From Oscillospiraceae bacterium (GTDB taxonomy: Bacteria > Bacillota > Clostridia > Oscillospirales > Ruminococcaceae), in NCBI GenBank assembly GCA_012729855.1, contig JAAYCI010000064.1, positions 1 through 60,171 of the forward strand: a stretch of DNA of 60,171 bases, given 5' to 3'. The notes under the pieces are model-generated. The model did not search any database. It was given only the letters and a program-made list of their open reading frames with translations, and was not told where the DNA came from. The translations under genes and the position numbers were made by a program. Positions 53,504 through 60,171 of the stretch are shown piece after piece (position 1 is the first letter of the stretch; each line of letters opens with the position of its first letter).

Positions 53504-55253
53504 TTACTCGTCGATCACCACGCCCTGCACGCTTTTGTATTCGCCGTCCAGCGCGAACACATAGTCGGCCAGCAAGGCCTCTTCCTGGGCAAAATCGACG
53601 CTCGGGTCCATCATAAATGGCACGCAGGGCGTCCTCCTGGCCGGGCTCAAAGTGGCCGGCGTAGTCGTTCAGCTGCTTCAGCGCGTAGAAGTTGATATCC
53701 CGCACCAGGTAGCTGAACATCTGGTCGATCACGTTGTCCTCAATGCCCTCCAGCCTGGCTTTTTCAAACGCCAGCTGGCCGTACACCACGGCGGCAAAAA
53801 TCTCGGCGATGTTCAGGAAAAAGTCGGCGTTTTTGGTCTGCTCCTTGCTCATGGGGCAGTTTTTGTCAAACTGGGCCAGCGTTTCGGCCTGCCTGAGGAA
53901 GGTTTGCACGTTGGGCAGGGTGCAGCCCTCAAAAGCCTTGCGGTAGTCGGCAAAGCGTACCTCGCGCGCCTTGCCAAAGCCCTGGTCCAGTATGGCGCTG
54001 CTGTCGTCCTTGATATAGGTGTTGCCGGCGGCCACAGGGGGCAGGTCCACATGGTTGGCAAAGTAGTTGGGCATAAACTTGACGGCCTGGCCCATGTTGA
54101 TGTGGGCGGTGCCCTCCAGCTTCACGGCGTTGCCAATGTGGCGGATGGCCGTCTCGGCAAAGGTGTCGGTCTCGTAGGCCTTGGCGGCCATCACGTTGTG
54201 CATCAGGATAACGGCGCGCTCGCTCTCGGCGCTGGTGCGGGCCTTCTGTATGGGGTTGAAGCAGAGGTAGCGGCGGTCGGTGTGCTTGTCGGCCACGCGG
54301 AAATAATCGGTGGCACGGTAGGCGTACAGGCGGGCCATCAAAATGCGGCACCAGGCCTCCAGCAGCGCCCGGCGGATGTGGGGCATGTCGGTAACGCGGT
54401 TGCCATATAGGTACCGGTTGTGGGAGTGGTTCACCGCCTCGTACAGCATGTGGGTGGCCATGCCCACGTTCTTGATGCTGGTTTGGGTTTTGCCCACGTT
54501 CACGGCGGAAAGGCCCATGGCAAAGGCGGCGTCGCCCATCTCCAAAATATCATCGGCCGTCAGCGGGTATTCAATCATCTCAAAGTGGCCCAGCTGGCCG
54601 TGGAACATGCCAGCCACCTCGATGTCGCCACAATACTTCACGTGGCGGTCGCGGCAGTCCACCACCCACATGGCAAACTCGTCGGTGTCGGCGTTGCGGC
54701 CAAATACCGATATCTTGGGCGCGCGCGAGGAGTTGCCGATGTAATACTTGGAGCCGTTGGCCACATACTTGCCGTCGCCCGTGGGCTTGATGTTGGCCTC
54801 GTTGCTGTAAAGGTCGGCGCCGTGGTCGCGCTCGCTCATGCCAAAGGCATACACGTGGCCTTCCTTCAGCTGCTGGGCCAGCTCCTTTTTCTGCTTTTCG
54901 TTTTTGCTTATCCAAATGGGCACCACGCCCAGCACCGATACCTGGTAGTTGTACTGGTACAGGCCGTAGAAGCCCAGCAGTTCGCTGGCGGCGGTTACGC
55001 GCCATTGGTCCCACCGGGCATCGGCGTCGCCGTAGCCGGCCGGGGTAAGCAGGGTGGCAAACAGGCCCGACTCCTTGATAAACTGGTACCAGTCGGTGGG
55101 TAAGCGCTTGCTGTTGGTGTCAATCATCATTGAAAAGTTGCCCTTTTGCTCAAAGAACCGGGCGGTGAGGTTGAACAGGTCCTGGGTTTTGGCATCGGGC
55201 ATGTTCTGGTCCATCTTCTGGGGGTTCAGCAGCAGGTTCTTCTTCTTGGCCAT
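53504..55253 (-). CDS. Large acyl-CoA dehydrogenase, frameshifted near its C-terminus
   Basis: About 582 residues if repaired. An acyl-CoA dehydrogenase of the long form: GHVYAFGMSERDHGADLYSNEANI and KYVANGSKYYIGNSS are the flavin/substrate loops, followed by HFEMIEYPLTADDILEMGD and a long helical C-terminal part. Near 53614 (minus strand GCCATTTATG) the frame breaks by one base; the other frame continues MMDPSVDFAQEEALLADYVFALDG... to a TAA at 53504-53506, a natural end. One T too many in the TTT run explains it: a sequencing error or a real mutation. Without repair the frame runs 1190 codons into the hydrolase gene. The ATG at 55253 follows CGGAGGACAGAC. Confidence 0.8.
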
Positions 55254-55371
55254 GTCTGTCCTCCGTTTCCTTTCAGGTCCGTGTGTGTATGGGTGGCGCA
55301 CGGGGCCGCATGGGCAGCGCCCGCGCGAAGGGTACGGGGTATGGGCAGTGGTCGGTGGGGCAAAGAACGTG

Positions 55372-57261
55372 TCAGCCCAGCTCGCGGGCCAGCACCCGCA
55401 GCACGGCGTCCATGTCTATGGGCTTGGCCAGGTGGCCGTTCATGCCGGCCTCCAGCGCTTTTTGCACATCCTCCTGGTAGGCGTTGGCCGTCATGGCAAT
55501 AATGGGCACCGTTTTGGCGTCGGGGCGGTCCAGCGCGCGGATGGCGCGGGTGGCCTCGTAGCCGTCCATGTTGGGCATCTGTATGTCCATAAAGATGAGG
55601 TTGTAGTAGCCGCGGGGCGCGGCCTTGAAGCGCGCGACGGCCTGCCGGCCGTCCTCGGCGGACACCATCTCCAGCCCGGTGTCGGCCAGCAGCTCTATCA
55701 TGATCATCCGGTTCAGCTCAATGTCCTCCACCAGCAGCACCCGCTTGCCGGCCAGGTCGGGCATTTCGCCGGGCTCGGCGGGGGTTTCGGGCACATCTTC
55801 GGTGGCTTTCTCCAGTGTGAGCTCAAAGCGGAAGGTGGCGCCTTCATCCGGCCGGCTGTCCACGGTGATGTGCCCGCCCATCTGCTCCACCAGGCTTTGG
55901 CTGATGGCCAGCCCCAGCCCGGTGCCGCCGTAGTGTGCGGCCACGTTCTGGTCGGTTTGTTCAAACACACGGAAGAGCTTCTCCAGCTGGGCCTCGGCCA
56001 TGCCAATGCCGTTGTCGGCCACGGTGAAGTGTGCCATGATGGCGGTGTCGGTCTCCTCCACGCGCCGGATGGTGAAGTCTATCGCGCCCCCCTCGGGCGT
56101 GAACTTCACCGCGTTGCCCAGCAGGTTTATCAGCACCTGCTTTAAGCGCATACGGTCGCCCATCACCCGCAGCGGGGGGATGTCCACCAGGTTGGAGGCA
56201 AAGTCTATCTGTTTTTCGCGGCAGCGCAGCTCAATGATGGCGGAAACATCCTCCAGCGCCGGCCGCAGCAGGAAGGGCTCCTGTGCCAGCACAAACTTGC
56301 CCGATTCTATCTTGGACATGTCCAAAACATCGTTCACCAGCTCCAGCAGGTGGGTGGAGGCTGTGGTGATTTCATCCAGCGACTGCCGGGTTTTGCCGTC
56401 GTCGGCGGTTTTACGGGCCACCTGTGTCATGCCAATGATGGCGTTCAGCGGGGTGCGTATCTCGTGGCTCATGCGGGCCAAAAAGTCGCTTTTGGCGCGG
56501 TTGGCCACCTGGGCGGCGTGGGTCTGTTTTTCAAGCTCCTGCGTGCGCAAGCGCACGGTGGCCTCCAGGTCATCGTTGGCGCGCTGCAGCTCCATGCTTT
56601 TAAGGAAGCTGGACACATACATGCGGTAGATGAACACCGAGATGCACAGGATGAGCCCGGTGATGATGATGATGTTGGTCCAGGTGTCGGTAAGCAGGAT
56701 GGAGTCCCACGCGGTGCTGATGTCGCGCGTGAAATACATGGCCCCCAGCAGGTAGGCGAACAGGATGATGATGGTGGGAATGCTGCGTTTTGGCGGGATA
56801 ATGGGAAACATGCCATAGATAAGCAGCGCGATGATGTAGCTGTTGATCCCGCCGGTGGAGATGACGTTCAGCGTGCAGAACACCATTTGGATGATGATAT
56901 AGAGGTGCAGCAGGCTTTCGGTTAAAAACACCTGCGCGCCCCGGCTGCGTATCTTGCCACGGCGCACCAGGGTAAGCAGCACGCAATAAACCACGCCCAT
57001 CAGCAGGGTGCCCAGCGAGAGGATGACGTAGATATTGATGTCGCTGGATTTGCTGTCGCTGGGGCGGAGGATGTTGAGGACATTCAGGATGATTTGGATG
57101 GCGATGACGTAGATGGACAGGGCGTACATCCGGTTAACGTTGGTTTTCAGGCGCGCGGCCTTAAAATCTGTGCGCCAAACCAGGGGTACTTTGCCAAAAA
57201 GGCTGGAAAACAGCCGCGAGAACCTGCCGCCCTGCTGCTGGGGTTGTTGTGGGTTATCCAT
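55372..57261 (-). CDS. Hybrid sensor histidine kinase/response regulator
   Basis: A 629-residue hybrid kinase. About six membrane helices (45-215) lead to a coiled coil (about 216-255). The HisKA domain has His266 (SHEIRTPLNAIIGM) as phosphorylation site; HATPase_c shows NLLGNAVKFTPEGG, DNGIGM and GGTGLGLAIS. A receiver domain (about 505-629) follows with the acceptor Asp559 (FMDIQMPNMDG) and the Lys in LAKPID. No output domain or partner regulator gene is adjacent, so a separate His-phosphotransfer step is likely. The ATG at 57261 has a weak GGTGACAT site. It lies 118 bases before the large acyl-CoA dehydrogenase on the same strand. Confidence 0.93.
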   Translation of the reverse strand: MDNPQQPQQQGGRFSRLFSSLFGKVPLVWRTDFKAARLKTNVNRMYALSIYVIAIQIILNVLNILRPSDSKSSDINIYVILSLGTLLMGVVYCVLLTLVRRGKIRSRGAQVFLTESLLHLYIIIQMVFCTLNVISTGGINSYIIALLIYGMFPIIPPKRSIPTIIILFAYLLGAMYFTRDISTAWDSILLTDTWTNIIIITGLILCISVFIYRMYVSSFLKSMELQRANDDLEATVRLRTQELEKQTHAAQVANRAKSDFLARMSHEIRTPLNAIIGMTQVARKTADDGKTRQSLDEITTASTHLLELVNDVLDMSKIESGKFVLAQEPFLLRPALEDVSAIIELRCREKQIDFASNLVDIPPLRVMGDRMRLKQVLINLLGNAVKFTPEGGAIDFTIRRVEETDTAIMAHFTVADNGIGMAEAQLEKLFRVFEQTDQNVAAHYGGTGLGLAISQSLVEQMGGHITVDSRPDEGATFRFELTLEKATEDVPETPAEPGEMPDLAGKRVLLVEDIELNRMIMIELLADTGLEMVSAEDGRQAVARFKAAPRGYYNLIFMDIQMPNMDGYEATRAIRALDRPDAKTVPIIAMTANAYQEDVQKALEAGMNGHLAKPIDMDAVLRVLARELG

Positions 57262-57315
57262 ATGTCACCGCCCAAAAGATGTTAAAAAGGCAACGTTGTT
57301 TCACGTCTTTTAAAA

Positions 57316-57344
57316 AGTATACAAGATAAGGCTGGCAAAATCAA
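57316..57344 (-). promoter_or_regulatory. Promoter of the hybrid kinase gene
   Basis: On the minus strand TTGATT (57344-57339), a 17-base spacer, then TATACT (57321-57316). Confidence 0.65.
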
Positions 57345-57436
57345 ACCGCCGCCGCGTGGCTGCCGGTGTACGTTCATATTTTTATCATCGTACCATGTTT
57401 GGCCGGGGCTTGCCAAGCCGTTGCAGGGCAGCTGTG

Positions 57437-57471
57437 CAAAAAAAGCAGCGGCGCCCGCCGGGGCGCCGCTG
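57437..57471 (-). terminator. Terminator of the helical lipoprotein gene
   Basis: An 11-bp perfect stem CAGCGGCGCCC / GGGCGCCGCTG, followed on the minus strand by CTTTTTTT. Confidence 0.9.
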
Positions 57472-57491
57472 TAAACGTTCAAAAAATGCAA

Positions 57492-58037
57492 TCAAGCCTC
57501 AAATACCTGCTCGTGGATCTCCTCGCCGGCCTCATTTAGGATGGAAACGACGATTTTGGCCTTCTCCACGCCGGCATCCTTCAGCGCGGTAAGCTTGGTG
57601 CCAATGTCGGCGGCCAGGTTCTGCACCTTGGCTTCCAGCGCCGCGGCGTCGGCTTCGGCGTCTTCGCCCATCACGGTAATTTTATAGCGGATGGTCTCGG
57701 CGTCTTCCCTGGCCACCTCCAGGGCGGCCTGGCCGTTCATTTCCAGCTTGCCCAGAATGTCCTCGGCTTCGGCCTGTATCTGGGGCACCATGGTGGCAAC
57801 GGCGTCTTCCACCTTGCTGCCGGCGTTGGCCGCGTCGCCCTCCAGCTTGGAAACAACATCCTCAATTTTACTTTCCACGTCGCCCGCAATCTGGCCGGCT
57901 TTGCTCTCCACCCTGGAGACAGCATCGGCCACTTTGCTCTCGGCATCTTTCACCTGGGCGTTGTTGCAGCCGGCCAGCATAAAGCACATGCACAAAAGCA
58001 GGGCCAGGGCGGTCAGGGGTGCGGTAAACTTTCTCAT
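57492..58037 (-). CDS. Lipoprotein with helical repeats, DUF4854-like
   Basis: A 181-residue lipoprotein (lipobox LAGC, Cys24). Residues about 30-85 are an Ala/Glu/Lys/Ser-rich amphipathic helix with repeats of the kind VESKxxxxxxxVESKIEDVVSKLEGD. The C-terminal ~80 residues (IRYKITVMGEDAEADAAALEAKVQNLAADIG...VVSILNEAGEEI) resemble DUF4854. It is probably an envelope protein of structural or stress role; no enzyme motif is present. The start at 58037 follows GAGGAATC. The next lipoprotein gene ends 80 bases upstream and may be co-transcribed with it. Confidence 0.8.
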   Translation of the reverse strand: MRKFTAPLTALALLLCMCFMLAGCNNAQVKDAESKVADAVSRVESKAGQIAGDVESKIEDVVSKLEGDAANAGSKVEDAVATMVPQIQAEAEDILGKLEMNGQAALEVAREDAETIRYKITVMGEDAEADAAALEAKVQNLAADIGTKLTALKDAGVEKAKIVVSILNEAGEEIHEQVFEA

Positions 58038-58078
58038 GATGGATTCCTCATTCCTCTTTAATGATACCTGTGTATATC

Positions 58079-58100
58079 AGCCGCCGGGGATGGCGGCTTT
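58079..58100 (+). terminator. Short hairpin between the two lipoprotein genes
   Basis: A 7-bp perfect stem AGCCGCC / GGCGGCT; the T-run (TTTTT) is on the plus strand, the wrong side for these minus-strand genes, so read-through is likely. Confidence 0.35.
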
Positions 58101-58117
58101 TTCAAATCAAGTCAGGC

Positions 58118-58798
58118 TCACACGCCGGCGTCCGTGGCCAGGCGCACCTCGCCCACGGTTACGTCCTGCACGGCGTCGGTGTCCACCAGGGTGCCGGTGT
58201 AGTATACAATCACCTCGTCGCCTTCGGCAAAACCCTCCTCGCCCACGTGCAGGTCGGCGCCGGCCAGCGGGAGCACAAAGTCCACGCCGGTAGCGTCGGC
58301 CACGGTCATGGTGTCGCCGCCGTCGTACACATCAATAACGCCCTGCAGGGTTTTCACTTCTTCGGTATCGCTGTTGCTGCCACCAGCGGCAGCCGGGGTG
58401 GAGCTGCCCTGCCCGGCAACCGACTCGGTAACCAGGATGCGGGTAACGGTAACGTCTTGCTGCAGCTGGCCGTCAACAAAAGTACCGGTGTAGTAGATGG
58501 TCACGGCGTCGCCAATCAGCAGGCCTTCGGGGCTGTCAATCTCGGCGCCCTCGGTGGTAAAGGCATACTCCTTGCCGTCGGGGGTTTGGATGGTGGCGGT
58601 GTTCATGGTGGCGTCCACCAGGGTGCCGGCAATGGCGCCCTCCTCACTGCCTTGCTCTGGCTGGGAGGCCGGTTCAGATGCGGGCTGGGAAGCCGGCTGC
58701 GGGGCCGGCTGGGAGCTGCTGCTGGTGCTGGAGCAGCCGGCCAGCGCCATTACCAGCACTGCTGCCACGGCCAGCAGGGAAAAAGCTTGTTTTTTCAT
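58118..58798 (-). CDS. Lipoprotein with two tandem repeat domains
   Basis: A 226-residue lipoprotein (lipobox LAGC, Cys22). A Ser/Pro/Gln linker with PASQPASEPASQP (about 23-52) leads to two similar beta-rich domains of about 80 residues; each ends with GDxVxxYYTGTxVD...QDVTVxxxxL, so they arose by duplication. This is a common domain type in clostridial lipoproteins but I cannot name it. No catalytic motif is seen. The start at 58798 follows AAGGAGATTACAGG. Its promoter has a TATAAT overlapped by a palindrome, so it is probably regulated. Confidence 0.82.
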   Translation of the reverse strand: MKKQAFSLLAVAAVLVMALAGCSSTSSSSQPAPQPASQPASEPASQPEQGSEEGAIAGTLVDATMNTATIQTPDGKEYAFTTEGAEIDSPEGLLIGDAVTIYYTGTFVDGQLQQDVTVTRILVTESVAGQGSSTPAAAGGSNSDTEEVKTLQGVIDVYDGGDTMTVADATGVDFVLPLAGADLHVGEEGFAEGDEVIVYYTGTLVDTDAVQDVTVGEVRLATDAGV

Positions 58799-58868
58799 CC
58801 TGTAATCTCCTTGTTTATATATTCTGCCATGGCAACGCATGGCGGTCTCGCCGCGGGAACTGGGCGGC

Positions 58869-58890
58869 AAACAGTTAGATTATACTGTTT
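58869..58890 (-). promoter_or_regulatory. Palindrome over the -10 box, candidate operator
   Basis: AAACAGT (58869-58875) and ACTGTTT (58884-58890) are perfect 7-base inverted copies, 8 bases apart, with the -10 box (58879-58884) inside. Confidence 0.5.
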
Positions 58891-58907
58891 GTGTGGAAAA
58901 AACACAA
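58879..58907 (-). promoter_or_regulatory. Promoter of the lipoprotein pair
   Basis: On the minus strand TTGTGT (58907-58902), a 17-base spacer, then TATAAT (58884-58879). Confidence 0.7.
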
Positions 58908-59018
58908 GATGAATCGTGTATTTGATATCCGGCCGTAAAGGCTTTGTTTTATTATTCAACAATATAGCGCAATAAAGCAAGGTTTTATTACCTTTTTTTA
59001 ACCAATGCATTTGGCATG

Positions 59019-59041
59019 CAAAAACCCCGGCGTTGCCAAGG
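59019..59041 (-). terminator. Weak terminator after the MerR remnant
   Basis: On the minus strand CCTTGGC / GCCGGGG (two G-T pairs) with loop AAC, followed by TTTTT. Confidence 0.5.
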
Positions 59042-59065
59042 GTCTTGATAATAGGGCGCGTAAGC

Positions 59066-59817
59066 CTATGGGTTTTGCGCCGTGGGCGGTTTGGGGCACA
59101 CAGGCACCAGCAGGTCCAGCTGGGTGCCAAAGGGCGAGGTGTCCTCCAGGTGGTGGATGGCGTTCGGCTGTTCCTCCAGCGCGGGGTCGGCGTGGGGGTC
59201 GGGCGGGTTGGTGCGGGGAGCAAAGTCTACTGCATACTGCGCGTTGGTGGTGGCCCGTTCCCACAGGCGGCCCCACTTCTGAAGCTCCCCGAAGGCGATC
59301 ATGTGCGCCGCGTACAGGCCGCCCAAAAACCGTTTGCGCACCAGCGGCGGCGGCACGGCCATGTCATCGGGGATGCTCACCCAAGCCTCGTATCCCAGCG
59401 AGCCTCCCGGCTGGTTGCTGGCCAGGTTGTTGAAGCCGATGCGGCGAAAATCGGGTTTGATCTCTGCCAGGTTGTGCGCTTTGTTGTGCGCTTTAATGAA
59501 AGCGGTGATCTGCCCGCCCACAACTTCCTCCCGGTTGTCGCCGGTCATCTGGCAGGCGGTCACCGTCATGGGGGCAGGTATACCATGCGTATGTCCCTGG
59601 GCTGCTCCAGTATCTCGTTGGCATGGTTCAGTGTTTCCATGCTTACATTCTCCTTCTGCGAAAGCGTTTTCAAGGAAAGGGCCTGCACCAGTTCTACCAC
59701 CTGCTGCTGCTCGAATACCTTTGGCGAGAGCGGGGCGGGCAGCAGTTTTTCCAGCTGGTGCACCAGGGTGCGCAAAACCCCCTCAACGGTCTCCAGCGCC
59801 TGCCGCTCGGTTTGCAT
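59066..59817 (-). pseudogene. Decayed MerR-type regulator: GyrI-like effector-binding domain without HTH
   Basis: Two frames on the minus strand, 59566-59817 (83 codons) and 59066-59569 (167 codons), overlap by ATGA. Together they read as the coiled coil (ERQALETVEGVLRTL) and GyrI-like effector-binding domain of MerR regulators; the join DIRMVYLPP/MTVTACQMTG is normally continuous (VRIVxLPPMTVA). One C missing from the CCCCC run would explain the break. The N-terminal winged helix (~100 residues) is absent: a TAG lies four codons before the ATG. LEEQPNAIHHLEDT instead of the usual LEEHLN also looks decayed. It could persist as two small effector-binding proteins, but decay is more likely. Confidence 0.75.
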
Positions 59818-59929
59818 CCGGCAATGCTATGCTCAAAGGCGTCAATGTCAAGCGCGTATACGTAAACCGTAGCACGGAAAAGCCGACAAAGCAATGTTTG
59901 CAGGCGGGGAAGTGCCAAAATAGAACAGT

Positions 59930-59957
59930 GAAAGCCCGTACACAGTGTACGGGCTTC
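59930..59957 (-). terminator. Terminator of the GGDEF gene
   Basis: A 12-bp perfect stem AAGCCCGTACAC / GTGTACGGGCTT; the minus-strand T-run is short. Confidence 0.6.
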
Positions 59958-59971
59958 CGGCTAACGGGGCT

Positions 59972-60171
59972 TTAATAGATGATTCTGTTACGCCCTGTCT
60001 GCTTCGCCGTATACAGGTTTTTGTCGGCGGCTTCCAGGAATTTTGACAGCGAGATCCCTTTGCTGTAGGTGCTCAAGCCTCCGCTTATCGTAACGCCAAG
60101 GCCGTCCTGCCACTGCAGCTTTTTCAGGTTGTCACAAATGGCGCCCATCTTTTCCACAGCGGCGTCCAGCG
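59972..60171 (-). CDS. GGDEF domain protein, C-terminal end (partial)
   Basis: The last ~66 residues of a GGDEF domain run off the right edge. GLGVTISGGLSTYSKGISLSKFLEAADKNLYTAKQTGRNRI is read in part as SGGLSTY and ADKNLYTAKQTGRNR, the usual diguanylate cyclase C-terminus (xxSxGxA...ADxALYxAKxxGRNR). The active-site GGDEF loop is outside the window, so activity cannot be judged. Its codons are less G+C-rich than the neighbours. Confidence 0.85.
   Translation of the reverse strand, partial: LDAAVEKMGAICDNLKKLQWQDGLGVTISGGLSTYSKGISLSKFLEAADKNLYTAKQTGRNRIIY

Noticed and set aside
51729..55301. A single 1190-residue acyl-CoA dehydrogenase/beta-lactamase fusion protein
   Set aside because: The middle part has no protein-like composition, both genes have their own start and ribosome site, and a natural dehydrogenase C-terminus exists in the other frame.

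Overview
The window is chromosomal DNA from a high-G+C (about 60% by eye) Clostridia-type Firmicute, most like an Oscillospiraceae/Ruminococcaceae gut anaerobe. This rests on AGGAGG-type ribosome sites, the dgt-dnaG-rpoD cluster, an L31 of the Cys (C+) type, a pyruvate kinase with a C-terminal PEP-utilising domain, a YjfB-type motility protein, DUF1836, and several acyl-CoA enzymes of the butyrate/fatty-acid type. The assignment is inference; no rRNA, tRNA, CRISPR array, prophage or intact insertion sequence was seen.

Layout. 1-11.1 kb: the tail of a Big_2 (Ig-like) protein, comM/yifB, a lipoprotein, the dgt-dnaG-rpoD operon, two GNAT acetyltransferases, a secreted propeller/Big_2 protein convergent to them, and an Rrf2-type Fe-S regulator. 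11.3-27.4 kb: rpoB-rpoC behind a perfect consensus promoter, a membrane glycosyltransferase-like protein, then recA-recX-rimO-pgsA, a Tic20/DUF4870-like membrane protein and cysS. 27.5-37.4 kb: a FadR-type regulator whose leader carries a MITE-like element, a 3-hydroxyacyl-CoA dehydrogenase, pyk, deoB, a 48-residue membrane protein, YigZ, rpmE and a phosphoglucomutase. 37.6-46.8 kb: a YjfB motility protein with a sigma-28-like promoter, a diguanylate cyclase, a zinc-ribbon membrane protein, a class B sortase, DUF1836, an SGNH hydrolase, a short-chain acyl-CoA dehydrogenase and an EAL-like/HDOD protein. 46.9-60.2 kb: a hotdog thioesterase, an AT-rich orphan, a C39-like protease, a divergent SDR/sodium symporter pair, a beta-lactamase-fold hydrolase, a frameshifted large acyl-CoA dehydrogenase, a hybrid histidine kinase, two lipoproteins, a decayed MerR-type regulator and the end of a GGDEF gene.

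How the genes work together. The left half is core information processing (transcription, primase, recombination, one tRNA synthetase). The right half is central carbon metabolism, acyl-CoA chemistry and surface/signalling functions. Two GGDEF proteins, an EAL-like/HDOD protein, a hybrid kinase and a motility gene point to a regulated, probably flagellated, lifestyle.

The less ordinary content is non-coding or decaying DNA. There is a 318-bp MITE-like element between a promoter and its gene, a dispersed AGAGCCTGTTT-ended repeat (one copy overlapping the deoB stop codon), and a 142-bp near-perfect foldback. A one-base frameshift fuses two unrelated genes into a spurious 1190-codon frame. A MerR effector-binding gene has lost its DNA-binding domain, and a uracil permease is reduced to its last ~50 codons. 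I did not find a clearly new multi-gene system; the best candidates for something undescribed are these repeats and several operator-like palindromes.
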